From positions 8,060,001 through 8,124,000 of the forward strand of contig CM037835.1 in assembly GCA_021234535.1 (NCBI GenBank): a stretch of DNA of 64,000 nt. Reading direction: 5' to 3'. Made by a program: the position numbers and the translations under genes. The DNA comes from Stichopus chloronotus. Taxonomy: Eukaryota; Echinodermata; Holothuroidea; Aspidochirotida; Stichopodidae. Under the pieces are notes generated by a model. It ran no database searches. It saw only the letters and a list, made by a program, of their open reading frames with translations, and was not told the DNA's origin. Of this stretch, positions 48,701 through 64,000 are shown in pieces (position 1 is the first letter of the stretch; each line of letters starts with the position of its first letter).

Positions 48701-51690
48701 TTTCTGAAGAGTAATATATCGTTTGCAATTCGAAAGTGCAAAGAATATGTATCATAATGCTACAACAGAGCGCGAGTGGATCAGCGAACCAGGTTGACTA
48801 GTGACGTAGGAAGGATGAATTAACACGTAGAAGTGGGAGAGGGGGGGGGGGGGGAGGGCGGAAGTGAAGGATTTACTACGCGTGAAGAAGCATACAGAAC
48901 AAAGGGGATGTGATGTTTCGTAGTCCGGAACGTGGCCGGGCAAAAACATATTTAAGATTATTCCTAGCTGACACTAAGCTTATGATGATGCGCCACCATA
49001 TCTATTGGCGAGTAGCGTGCACTAGAAATGTTTTGACGAAAATAGTTACCATATTACAGGAAATGACACTTCGCAGACCTATTTTCAACATAACCATTTC
49101 ATTCTAGACGATAATGTAAGGACCGGCAAACCGAAACCATTTAAATGGAACGCCACCATCGAGCGTAGCGTATAAGAGAAAAACTAGAACTGCATTTTGC
49201 CTGGAAACACAAAGAATTTACAACGTGTGGTAGGCAAGTCCTTGTTATTTGGAGTAAGTCAGTCTTGGTGGCTGTACTCCTCACAGGAGTTGCATTTGGG
49301 GAAGGTATCGCCGTTTCCTGTTGCCCCTCTCTCACTCCAGTTTTTTTTTATATCACACTGGACGAAAGAAAAATAGAAGCATGTTGCAAATTTTGCTTGT
49401 ATGCATGCATGACTCAAGTTTATTCATTCTACAACTGCTACATTCCATTTACATTTATTTTTATTTTAAACAGGAAATGACAAGTTAGTGTGTAAACAGG
49501 TTGGACGTATCGTGGATTCGCGGGCAAGTTAATAGGGAACTATAGTACCATCCCTTACATTGCCGGTGCAAACCTGTAATTACGTACCTTGAAACAACTT
49601 AGTACACACTAAAACAGCAAATATTCTAGGATATTTGACAGCAGTTGGTTCAAGCAGCGACAACTTGGAAAATTTTATCTCTCTCATGACGTTGTGAAAT
49701 TATTGACGCTTATCGTTACTATATATGTCGCACCGAAGCACATGACTGTACTGCTTGGATACTGCGGTATATTTGTCACAATCGTCTCTGCTTACACCAT
49801 TGAATTGAGATAAGTACAGCATAACTCGTTCAAATGCAATGAAGTCATTCGCATTCGCGCAGCGCATGATATATGGATCCCATTAAGAATTAGTAAAGTA
49901 GTACGGTACACAATACCCTAAAACGACGAGGAACACAATGGCGCCCTGTCGTACACTAAATTTTGAAGTAACTTTTAATACTCCAGGCTTATCACCTCAG
50001 TGGGAAAACGGTGGAACCACATTTCATGGCGTTTTCTGGAAATTCATCTGTGCAGAACTCCACCATAGGTTGCCGCGTAGCGTACGGCGACAAATTTTTG
50101 ACAAAAGAAATGCCTCTCAGAGTACAGCAGATGGCACTTTTCGTGTCTCTGTTTCAGCTAATGTTTTCATTTTTCTTCGAGTCATGTGGGGGGGGGGGCA
50201 AGGGGGATGGCGTTTGCCTGGGGATCCTGCCCCCCGCTGTTTACCCCACGTGGGAGTGGCATCTAACGTGTGTTTCATAGACATCAAGATCGTTGGGTTC
50301 CTGGTATTAATTTATTACTTCCATACGATGATGAACCCGCGTGGGGTAACCGTCGATCCATAGGTACAATGAAAGAATATAGGCCAATGGCGCGTACAAC
50401 GTACAGGGGTGCGTGATTGGTATTGCTTTATCCTTATAATTCCAACCAGTATTCAAAACGATGGGTAACAGTTACCGTATTACTAAGTTAAAATGTACAA
50501 AGTAAAATAAATGTACCTAAAATACAGTAAAAAGTAGCCTCTATTGAATGTACAGCACCTACAATGTTATTAATATAACCAAAAAAGGAGATTTAAAATA
50601 CAGGCCTTCTGAAACGATCATCGATGACCTTGGATAAAACAAGTTAAAATCAGTGAAGGCCGATTGTTTTCCAGTAATAAAATTTACCAACATTTACACT
50701 GGGACTCACCTTCAACTTAAGAGTTTTCCAGGATATATTCAGCTCATCACTGTTTATGACGTCAGATCGTCTACAGATGTCCAACCCACAGCCCTAAGAA
50801 TCCTCAAGATATTAGAAAATCAAACATGAATTAGAGACACGAAGAAATCACCGTGGGACATTTTCCCATAGAACCGCAAGCTGATTACAATTTACGTATT
50901 TTGAGTCACACTATATTACTAGTGTTAGTTACTGTCTGACTGTCAGCTTTCAAGTTCAACTTACATACAAGCGCCGCACATCAGGGCTACGATCGTGTCC
51001 TCTAAGCACTATTTGCACGCAGAGGCTAGGTGAAGTACTTGGCTTCTTCGCTGGCAATGTGTCTTGAACTCACTCTGCCAAAAAAAATGAATGCGGTGTT
51101 ATCTTTCAAATATCTTCACCTTTTTGACATCATCGACATCATCTTTCACGCTCTCGATTTACAAAATAATGATAATGATATACTAAAACGAATTTTGCCC
51201 TTTTGCCGGTTTCGTGGCTGAGTAGGTTTGCGTTAGATACTGGACGCTTCGGTTGCCAAGCAATCGGTCTTTCACGGTTATTCTGAGGGCAAGAGGATAT
51301 CGTCTCAGAAAGTAGGATTAATGGTTGCAAAGGTCATCTATCGCTTGGTGTAAGGATCATCTTTTAACACGATGTCGTCACGGAGGTGCGAAAAAGTTAT
51401 CGTTAATATCTTGGTAGAAAAGATTGGGACGTTTTGTGTAAACAATGAGACTAGTGATAACCTTCAGGCACGGTTTCTATACATATTAGTGCTAGTGTTA
51501 CATTTAAAAAAAAACAAACAACAAAAACAAAGGAGTTAAAGTTAAATCCGGCAGGAGCGTATTGGGTTGTACGATGTGCGTAACGACTCTTTATGTTTAC
51601 ATCAAGCCCAAGAGTACTCTATTTCACAGACGATGTCTAGTTCATGTGGGACACTCTGGTCGGCTAAGAAGAAAAAAAAAGTCATCAAAG
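45744..51690. other. Gene-free stretch with poly-G/C tracts
   Basis: I recognise no gene. A 141-codon plus-strand frame at 49938-50363 and an overlapping 89-codon frame at 50011-50280 show no domain. There are 'aatcacgatt'-type repeats at 46725-46810, a (GAGT)n tract near 48585-48605, and G-runs at 46919-46930, 48841-48854 and 50188-50198. Confidence 0.4.
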
Positions 51691-51870
51691 ACTACGTAAA
51701 AATTTTGACTTAATATCTCAAACTTTTACTTGTTTTATTTACAAAATGTTGACTTGTTATCTTGAAAATTTGACTTATTATCTCAGAATTTTGACATGTT
51801 ATCCCTAACTTTTGATATATTAGCCTATCTCAAATGTTTGACTTTGTGTCTCGAGATGTTGACTTAGCTT
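51690..51870. repeat. Degenerate ~22-bp minisatellite, forward orientation
   Basis: About seven units of the type AAATTTTGACTTATTATCTC follow one another with many substitutions. An inverted counterpart lies at 53143-53282. Confidence 0.75.
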
Positions 51871-53142
51871 GGAGTATAGGCTACGTATTAATACTGTGAG
51901 GCCTATATGGTAGTACGTGATTGAGTCTGAAGATAAGGGAATTGATCGAGATGGTAATACCTGTGCATTCAGGGTTATTCGGAAACTTTTCTTCTCCAGA
52001 CCAAAACAAAGAATTTGATTTGGTGCCTAGCGTTACATTTTTTTAACGCATTGAGGCTTCTCAATGAAACTGAGAACTGTCCTTGATGGGGAATCCTGTT
52101 CCCCCCCCCCCCTCTCAAAAAAAAATGCGTGGCGCTACCTCTGGGCTTAGCATCGAAATGTTTTTGGTTATCTTATGAGATTTGCTACGTTAGTCAGTCT
52201 AAATAAAAGTCTTGCAAAAGTTGGAAAAGGAGTGTGCAATCTCATATCGTTGCAATTTTATGTCTCTCCAGAATCACCCCATTTATCGATGAATGAAACC
52301 GACACTGCTTAAAACGACGAGCGTTAAAGCAAACCTTAACTGGAGGTGAAAGGGCGAAATTTTCTTTTGCTGAATTATGGACAAATTCGTTGCAGAAAAC
52401 AAAATTCGTTGACCAATAAAACGCCTTTGTGGATTATTTGATATTTTTCAAAATAATCGCCAGGAGAAGTATGCAGGGTTAAAGGGTAGAAAAAAGTCGA
52501 TTTTCCAAATCGGACCAAAGGGGGTTGGGGAGGGGGCACAGTGGAAGACTGGTTTGCAAGGGGTTACGAGCCTGGTTGTGAAGTAGTTAAGCCATGCTTC
52601 AGAGGCGTCTTGTTGAACCTCAGGGATATAACTCCAAACAGATGATTTACAGTTCGTTCGTTTTTTCTTATTCAATTTCCATTTAAAAATGATGATGAAT
52701 TAATTACTAATTAAAAAGTGGACACAAGAAGACTTCAACTTGTTATAATTTATGCAAATGCGATGGCATGTTTCTTCGACAAGATTAAGAAGCGTAAATG
52801 TCGATGATTGCGGTCTGGACCTAACAAGCTTCGTGTTCCTCAAAACCACTGCAAGCAGAGAGGTTGCAGTTCGCTGATTGGTCAAAAGTTGAGACGCGAC
52901 GGGGATATAAATATTAATTCAATGATTGGACCAAGTGTCGGAGTGAGGGCCGAAGGCTTCTGAGTTCCAAACTGAGATTTGTCATGTGATACTTACTTAA
53001 AGTCTGTACCTTTGGTTTGCATACATCGTATAAGCTATTAAAATTAATCGGTGGAGGTGCCGTATTTGGAGTAAAAAAAGGTTGTGAATTGAAACTTTGG
53101 CTGTAATACTGCTACTTTTGAATTATCCTTCCAATTTTGTCG
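51871..53142. other. Spacer between the inverted minisatellites
   Basis: Two short minus-strand frames (52448-52675, 52700-52885) show no domain. A 12-base C-run is at 52101-52112. No transposase is recognised. Confidence 0.4.
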
Positions 53143-53282
53143 CGGGAAGTCAAAATTTCGAGATAGTATGTCAAAATTTTGAGACATTTTGAGCTAAAGT
53201 CAAGTGTTTGATGTAATAAGTCTAATACGTCAAAATATGAGATAACAAGACAAAATTTATCAAAATCTCGAGGTGATCTGTG
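53143..53282. repeat. Degenerate ~22-bp minisatellite, inverted orientation
   Basis: Units of the type GAGATAATAAGTCAAAATTT, i.e. the reverse complement of those at 51690-51870, recur about six times. The two arrays and the 1.27-kb spacer resemble a foldback-type element whose inverted ends are made of tandem repeats. Confidence 0.75.
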
Positions 53283-53725
53283 TGAATTTCTTTTACCTCT
53301 GTTGGCTACCGTAACATTGACTAATTTAACTAGCTCGATGAAGAAACTCGTAGGATGCGACAGGGCCTTTTTTTAACATACATACTGGGTGGCTATGGCC
53401 GACCAGTCCCATACTCGACTCCTCCACTTCGCTCATTTGCTCCCCCCCCCCCCGGGCCCCCCTAGTATGGTCCCTCTTTTCTTGAAATTTTTATTTCCAC
53501 GTGTGAAAGCAAATTTATGTAGACAGGGGAAAGTACAAACTACTTCACTCGGTGACTAGCTTAGAGTATTAGAGTACACTGTAAAAAGTTTCCATATATG
53601 TACAACATGTCTGGAACATTTCTAACAGTGTATACCTAGGCCTAGTTTCCTGAAACTAGGCCTAGGATCTCGCCGTACATCCTTTCCCGGATATGCGCGA
53701 GTGCGATGTATAGCATGCGAACAGT

Positions 53726-54896
53726 CAGCGGCGTAACGCCTATGGGCTCGGGCGGGGCAAACCCAGGGGCCCCCGAACAAAGGGGGCCTTGCTATACTGA
53801 TGTACAGAACTTAGAAGACGGGTATTTTTTTTTATTTTGAAGCGGCACGTTTTCATTGGAAAAGAAACTATAAACGAGTCAATGGACATATTTTTTTCTG
53901 TGCGTGAATACTTTCGTCATAAATCATATGCCCCTGCAACTGCAAATCTTCTCCGCACGACTGACTCGGGCGCCTGAGGTACTTAACTGAACTTGATAAG
54001 CTACGCCGGTACATGTTATAGTGAAATACTGCCTCTAATTTCAGTTAATTCGCTCCTTAGAATGAGATCTTATTGATTCGGTCTCGGTGAGGGTTCCCAC
54101 ATGACATTAGGCAATAACTGGCCAAATCTGGCATATTTTGAACCCATTTGACCGATGTTTTCCATAGCTATCGGCCAAATCGCCGACACCTAAGAATTGT
54201 ATGTGGATATTTGTTTTCGTATCGTATCAGATAGTAAATCGACTTTGGTATATTTTCCACGTTTTGCCGATATTTTGCCAAGATCATTCTCCAAGTTGAA
54301 GCTAATCCAAACATACCTACGTTCAACCATTTCTCAAGATGGACTGAATTCGCTGGCTGTCTTTTCCATCGAGAGCGAGCAGGCATGGTCACTTGATATA
54401 GACTAATCGATATTGTTTGCTGGCAAGAAGACCAGGCTCAGTAAGTGCAGGCTCTAGCCTTTCCGAGTTCTAGGGAATTTGGATACCATTTGTCCATATG
54501 GAACAGGATTTACATCATGGGTGGAAATATCAGTGTTGGGAAATATACACCTTTATGTTAGTCGGACGTTAGTCATTTGTTTTTATTGTCCTTTCAATCT
54601 TTTAATGTATCCTAGCTATAGCTTTGCAACATTCTTTTGTTCCCACGTCAGTATGACAGACAAGACGGACCAAAAATAGTCTATGAACACAGATTGCCCC
54701 CAAAATCTCAGCCGATAAAGTCAACACGAAATGTTCTATATACGGATCAGATTGCACCAGAGAGCTTGTAGAACCCCAGAGTTTCCAGGACCCACGCCTT
54801 TGGGACTTCGCGCTCGTGATGTGCGCTTCTCCGCAGCAGTCACGAGCCCTTCTTTGGCTGTACTCAGGGACCACCGGATTCATCGTTACGCCACTG
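53726..54896. mobile_element. Probable non-autonomous hAT element, 1.17 kb
   Basis: The left end CAGCGGCGTAACG and right end CGTTACGCCACTG form a 13-bp inverted repeat with one mismatch, of the CAGTGGCGTA hAT type. The flanks CGAACAGT and CCAGCAGT agree at 6 of 8 positions, so the target duplication is imperfect. The left interior ('ggggcccccgaac', 'gggggcctt') is typical of such elements. A minus-strand 105-codon frame (54919-54602) has no recognised domain. Confidence 0.6.
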
Positions 54897-54904
54897 CCAG
54901 CAGT

Positions 54905-56461
54905 GTGTCTTATTACCAATTATGTTAGTGACGAGATTGCTCACCTAGTACGGGGGGCACAAGGCAAAAAAAAAACAAACTATTTTTATAAAATGCTTGG
55001 TGACTTATGGTGGCTCCGTTTAGATGATCATTTTTTCAACCCCCCCCCCCACTAAAAATTTCTTAAAAAATACCCTGTGATGCGAGAGAGAGAGCTTGGA
55101 TAAAGGCTTCATACCGAGCATATGACAAGATGTCTCGATGGTGTACACTTTCATTGAGAAAATACATATTAAATGGTGTAAGGTACTAAATTGAAGATAT
55201 CGAGGTATTGTTTACCTTCAAACAGAAATGAACATTTTAAGCTGGAATATGACTTGTACTGGCAATCGCCTGGTCATTATCTTTTTTTCTTAGTCAGTGT
55301 CTCACCAGGTAAGAGAAAGTAGGGGAAAAGATCACCTGTCATAAAATCTGAGAATCATGCATTCATTTTCCACATATTCGAATATGAAAATTGCACAATT
55401 TTTGTTGGCTCTACAAAATTCAGACTCTCCAAGAAATCCTAATTGGCAAGCAAGCACTGTTGAAATCGAATGGACCAATGAATGGATATTAATATTCATC
55501 AATTCAAAAATGGAGCTTAAAACAATGTTTTTTTTTTTTTTAAGTGGCTATGACGTATTTGACTTTCAATGACAAAATGATGACGTTTTCAACTCATACT
55601 CCGGCGTCAATGTTCAAAAAAGAAAAAAATTGCAAATTTCTCATCCGAGGCTCATTACCTTTCATTGTTTGTTAACAAGTAACAACATGCATGTATACGG
55701 ACGCACACAACGCAATGATGAATTTGGCAGTACTTTTATTGGTGACTTTAACACACTGGATTGTCATTATTTCCTCTTCATTCTTGTTCATATCATCAGC
55801 TAACAGCAGACTCAGTATCGGGTAAACCTGACGCTGTGCAGAGAAAGTGGGTCAAGAGGAGGAGGTGGTATGGGAGTGAGCACAAGCTGGCCCTCCTTTG
55901 GTGACTTCCTCAACTATACCAAGTCTTGTGGATTGGAGGATTATAACCGATGGGGTGACCCACATAAGTCTGTGCCCAGAGCTCCCCCAAAAAGTAAATC
56001 TGGCCCTGTCAAGAGTGAACTATGCATGCATACCTTTATGGTCCAATGACCTGCACAAAAATTCTTGATGGCATGGTAGGGCCCATATATCCTTCAGTGA
56101 CAATCTTTCTATTAGCTCAAGAACCCAAATGTACTATGTGTTCACACAACAGAGGTTAGGGAAACTAATGTGGAAAGCCTGATCAGAAAATACACTAAGT
56201 GTAACACAATATTAGTACTTCAATAGAACAAGAACAACTTTCCATGTGTCCACAGACTTTTCTCCTTATTGTTTAAAAACTGAAAGCGACAAGCTTTGAA
56301 AGTGTAGGCTAGCACATACAAATAGGCTTCACCTTACTCCCAAGGTTAAACTTGTTAGCAAGCATTTCATTCGCCATGTCAAAAACAAAAGGAAAATAAA
56401 AAGAGACAAGTGTACAACCACACACATTTTAGACTTTTCTTCGTTTATTTGCTAACTTTTT
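54905..56461. other. Gene-free stretch
   Basis: It holds a C-run (55040-55050), a (GA)n tract near 55085 and poly-T near 55530. No gene recognised. Confidence 0.4.
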
Positions 56462-56940
56462 CTTTTAACAAATAACTTTGTAAATAAAGAAAATACTGAA
56501 TGACTTTACATCAGTAAAGTTTTTCTTTTGGCTGTCATTTGTATAGGAGACATCGTATCATTTAACCAGTAGAAAGGTTTATTTTAAGGCACACTCGATG
56601 TAAGGCAACTTGAATAACAAGATAATCTCCTCCATGTACAAAACTGTGAAACAAGGCTTCAGTTTACAGTAGTCAACTGCACATGCTATGGGGTTATTTT
56701 CATTTAACAAACAACTTTGTAAATAAAGAAAATACTGAATGACTTTACATCAGTGAAGTTTTTCTTTTGAATGTCATTTGTATAGGAGACACCGTATCAT
56801 TTGACCAGTAGAAAGGTTTATTTTAAGGCACACTCGATGTAAGGCAACTTGAATAACAAGATAATCTCCTCCATGTACAAAACTGTGAAACAAGGCTTTA
56901 GCTTACAGTAGTCAACTGCACATGGTATAGGGTTATTGTA
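56462..56940. repeat. Tandem duplication of a ~238-bp segment
   Basis: 56462-56700 and 56701-56940 are nearly identical copies, each starting 'aacaaayaactttgtaaata' and ending 'gggttatt'. About ten scattered differences separate them, so the event is fairly recent. Each copy includes TTTATTTTAAG, which on the minus strand gives AATAAA in the orientation of CDK2; whether CDK2 transcripts reach this far is unknown. Confidence 0.9.
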
Positions 56941-59900
56941 CGGAAAACATAACGACACATACCGAAAACGTACCGACACACATTGGCTTTGTACAGTTTT
57001 ACACAGAAACATTTAATATACAAATGGTTGTGACAACCTGTTTAGCAAACACACATTTGTAACTCTGGTTCCACTAATGTGTATATAGCACACAGGATAA
57101 ACAGGAACTTACAAAGAACCTTTGGATGAATGGCCTCTAAGCTGTATATGAAATGCCAAAGTATAACTATAGGCATTCTGGACAGGGATGATCACTTGAA
57201 AAAATTGCCCCCTTTTTTGGGGGGGGAGGGTGAAAGTGAATATGTTTGGCTAGATAATCTGAATGGAAAAAAAGACTGCCAAGTAAACTGGTCTATTTGA
57301 CAAAGATAACTCAATATCACTCAGACATGAATGTTGTACTGTACTTTAAATCAACTGTGACAACTAACCCTCTATCTTCACATCTTTCATCACCATTACA
57401 GATGGAATATAGACATTTTGAAGTCAGGCAAAAGTTTTGCCATCCTCCCTCACCCCCCTCATCTCCTAGCGAAAGTGTTCCGGTACGCCTCTGTGTCAAA
57501 CTTAGTCTCGCTTGTCAGGCGCAGTAAATGTAGAATGAGCAACCATTGATTGGCCTGACACCACCTGTGCTAAGACTTAATTTCACAAATTTCACAAAAA
57601 CAATAATAGTTACTACCCAAATCATCTCAGAGACAGTTCTCGACAGTAACATATGAACATAATTGCAAAATTACTTTTGAACATAGACTGCATATGGCTT
57701 CTTGTAAAGCACATTAGGTATATTTGATGGAATGGAACACTACTTCCACTCATAAACTTTGAAAGGCATCAGAACTTTAGAAAAAAAAGATGTTAAAATC
57801 CAACTTAATTCACCTTACAGATGCAGGCAATGGTGGGGCACAGCGGGATGTGCTTTTCATAACATCAAGCAATAGTTTGCCAATGAGTCCCAGTATACCT
57901 TCATGAGGTAAGCTTAAAAAATATTGGTATTATAAATGAGTCTTAAATTTTGGCAAACCTACTTCAAATGGTTGAGCAAATGCTAAACTAACTGTTGAAG
58001 ACATAACCACCGAGCTGATGGCAGGTACATAAGCACAAAAAGTAAACTTCACTTAATATAATAATTTCTGACCAAAAAGGTAATGAAAGGGATAAGCTTT
58101 CCATGGACAATAAGTTGGTCCATCCATACGAGAACAGAAAACCACCGTGAAATGTGGGGAAGAAAATGGAACAAATAAAAACAGACATGTCAATATTGCT
58201 ATTCAATCATTTTAAATCTCTAAAACACAGCAAAAACCCTACAATTTATTTAAATTGAGACACATCAGTTTTTATCAGGGAGCCACACTTTCTACATCCG
58301 GTTCACCTCTTCAGTTTGGAATTTTTGTTGAAAAAATGGATTTCTTGATGTTTTGTGGAATTCTAACATTAGAGGAGAAAAGTAATAAGGGAAGCAGGAT
58401 GTCCATGGTGGAAGTTTTACCTCAAAAATGAGAACTACTGTACATGACTTGAGGTTGGAAGTCGACAAATTTTCATTTCATTTTAAAGAGAATACAATAT
58501 CTTTCAAAACATTTTTCTAGAGAAATGTCAAGACTTGTCAACAAAATTTGGTCTGAAAAATCAATATGACATCTTGTTGGTACAAAGTGTAACTACAATT
58601 AATACTGACGAAAGATCTCATATTAATGGTAACTCAATTTTTACTTTGCTAAAAACATTCTTATGTGTTTAAGACAACAGTTTTAAAAACAACATATGGC
58701 AAAGTGTAAAGACAATGAATAATGAACTGGAATGATAAATCCTGTCACAACGTGCTGATAATGACTTCTATAAAACTGGATCGGGCCAGTTTTTTACTTC
58801 AATATTGATAAACTCTGAACTGTAAGCTATCACATTTTCCAAAGCAAACCTGAGAGCTGTGAATGTAACTTTCATAACAGTGAAAGGGAATGAATGTTAG
58901 AGTCAAGAAACAAACATAGTTGCAGGAAAGTTGACTATTTCAACTGGGTCCAATAACACTTTGGATTTGATAATCAGTGGGATGAAACAGGTAAATAAAT
59001 GTTGCATCACATGCAATGCTTTTACAGATGACAATGTACTCATCGATTATAAAATTAGGTTGCCATTAGAAGCAGGAACATACAGTTTTGAAAATGTCAT
59101 AAAGTCTTTGGCTTTCACAGGTTAATATTCACTTGTGCTGTAAGTGGATTTAATGTGTTTCAGTAAGTTGTGACCTGTTGTCGAGAAAAACTCAGGTGGT
59201 TTAAAAAGACGCTCAGAAAATCAACCACTGACCACTTCTTGCTGGGGATTGAAATCTCTATGATGGCTTTCAAATAATGTATCTGTCCATGTGGAAGTTA
59301 CCTTTCACCAAATATCCCACCAATTAAACAAGGTCCCATTACACAAGCAACAACTGACTCAACAGATCAGAGAGAGAGGATAGAACAACAGCAATAATTT
59401 CAGCTCAGGTGTTGCCATCAATCAACATTTCAAGCATGCTGTACTTTTTTCATCAACTGAGGCTGATCTTGCAAAATGTTGAGCAAATTAAAAAAAAAAA
59501 AAAAAAACAGAGGGAATTAAGCATTTTCTGTAAACTGCAGACACAAATGTCTTCCATGCTCGCTGTTTTGAACATGTATACCCTGACTGGATTTTCAATT
59601 GTATGTTAACAACCTTTGGCTATGGTTAAAACAATGTTTCATCATGACTGTAGTTTGATTCGCTTATATGCTCTCTGACCTCTATCATTTTGACAGACTT
59701 CAGATGGATTAGAATGGTCAATAGATATTTTCTTCCCCCAAGGTAAAACGCAGTGCATCCAAGCTCCTCTTGCAATCTCACAGTCTCCATTGCAAGATCC
59801 ATTTAACCAAATGCTATACTCTTATGCTAGCCACCTTTTAATGGCACCTTTTTGGTCCCTTTGGTCCCTGAGTGTAAACTTGGTTTCAACCTCTTTTGTA

Positions 59901-60575
59901 CAAGCTGCCAATCGTCTTGTAAGATCAATAATCTGCATCCATCAGCTAAATGATTACATCAGTCTCATCAGACTGTCGTCAAGAAAGCTTTGAAAAGTTA
60001 TTTCCAAATAAATGCTTGCAAAAATATGAGAACAAACATTTGGTAATAAAATCAATTCCATCTGTTACTCTCTTTTCCAACTGGAACCATAGTTAAACTA
60101 GGTTAGACCATGGGTTTAACTTCAAGGTTAAACTGAACTAACTCCACTGACCGAAATCCTCAAAAGTCAGACATTCCGTAATATAATTAAAATATTTATG
60201 ATGCTGCCTCTTTCAGGCAAGTCTGTAATACACCAACAGCACAGGAGACTCTAATCCAGCAGCAAAATCAAATGAATATTCATTTGAACAAAGATTCTGC
60301 TCCAGGTACAAGGTGGCACTACTGAAAGGTAGCCAGTCACGTGCAAACACATCCAAATATGAATGACTGCAAAGATCCAAAACATTCTGGCACATGTCAG
60401 CATCGTCACTTGTCATCAATACATCAGTGATATTGTTTTCAGTCTTTCCAAATTTTTTTTTGCAGTTTCAAATAACATCTGTGTGAAATCTCTCTGAGCC
60501 AACGGCATCGTCGTCCGGAGATTCTGCATCAAAACATTGGCACTGATTTTTCTTCATCCTCTTCCATCGGCATTT
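56941..60575. other. CDK2 downstream region / possible 3' untranslated sequence
   Basis: I saw no minus-strand AATAAA in roughly the first 600 nt after the CDK2 stop, so either the 3' untranslated region is long or an untypical signal is used. No other gene recognised. A poly-A run of 17 lies near 59490. Confidence 0.4.

Positions 60576-64000
<3,425 letters not shown>

Noticed and set aside
49938..50363. 141-codon frame MAPCRTLNFEV...
   Set aside because: It crosses an 11-G run, overlaps another open frame and shows no domain; not listed as a gene.

Overview
This is an AT-rich animal (metazoan) genomic window. Three genes are recognisable by protein family, one further spliced gene is not, and transposons, tandem arrays and long gene-free stretches make up most of the rest. 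Coding sequence is split by GT-AG introns, the two CDK2 exons that are complete between splice sites (102 and 204 nt) match the lengths I recall for vertebrate CDK2, and a CR1-like non-LTR retrotransposon is present. This suggests an invertebrate, perhaps a deuterostome such as an echinoderm, but that is inference; no species can be named from the sequence alone. I see no bacterial operon, CRISPR array, rRNA or convincing tRNA gene.

Layout. 1-12.3 kb: the 5' half of CARNMT1 (carnosine N-methyltransferase) on the minus strand, with exon 1 at 12098-12210, exon 2 at 3731-3920 and exon 3 at 2507-2673. The methyltransferase core lies beyond the left edge. Its 8.2-kb intron 1 holds a minus-strand CR1-like LINE split by a 1.9-kb insertion, which itself contains a 962-bp hAT-type element with a perfect 8-bp target duplication. 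12.3-14.7 kb: a tandem array of a ~450-bp unit directly upstream of CARNMT1. 15.4-16.5 kb: an old direct duplicate of 5.5-7.65 kb. 16.6-19.1 kb: a longer, plus-strand copy of the same LINE. 19.1-39 kb: a gene-poor stretch with dispersed repeats, a 244-bp foldback MITE, an ~880-bp element with 42-bp inverted ends, and a degenerate ~11-unit array (31-33.6 kb).

39-46 kb: GGACT (gamma-glutamylamine cyclotransferase, plus strand, coding exons 39983-40165 and 42266-42565) converges on an unrecognised two-exon minus-strand gene (45743 to 44597, 236 aa). 46-60.5 kb: no recognisable gene; it holds poly-G/C tracts, a pair of inverted minisatellites, a probable hAT element and a 238-bp tandem duplication. 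60.6-62.0 kb: the last three coding exons of CDK2 (minus strand); the earlier exons lie beyond the right edge.

The genes are unrelated housekeeping functions and do not form a visible pathway. The most unusual structure is around CARNMT1 exon 1: it is bracketed by ~1.6-kb near-identical inverted LINE arms and by an older direct duplication, and a satellite-like array starts next to its promoter. I found no clear new defence or other 'system'; the best leads are architectural and are given as findings.
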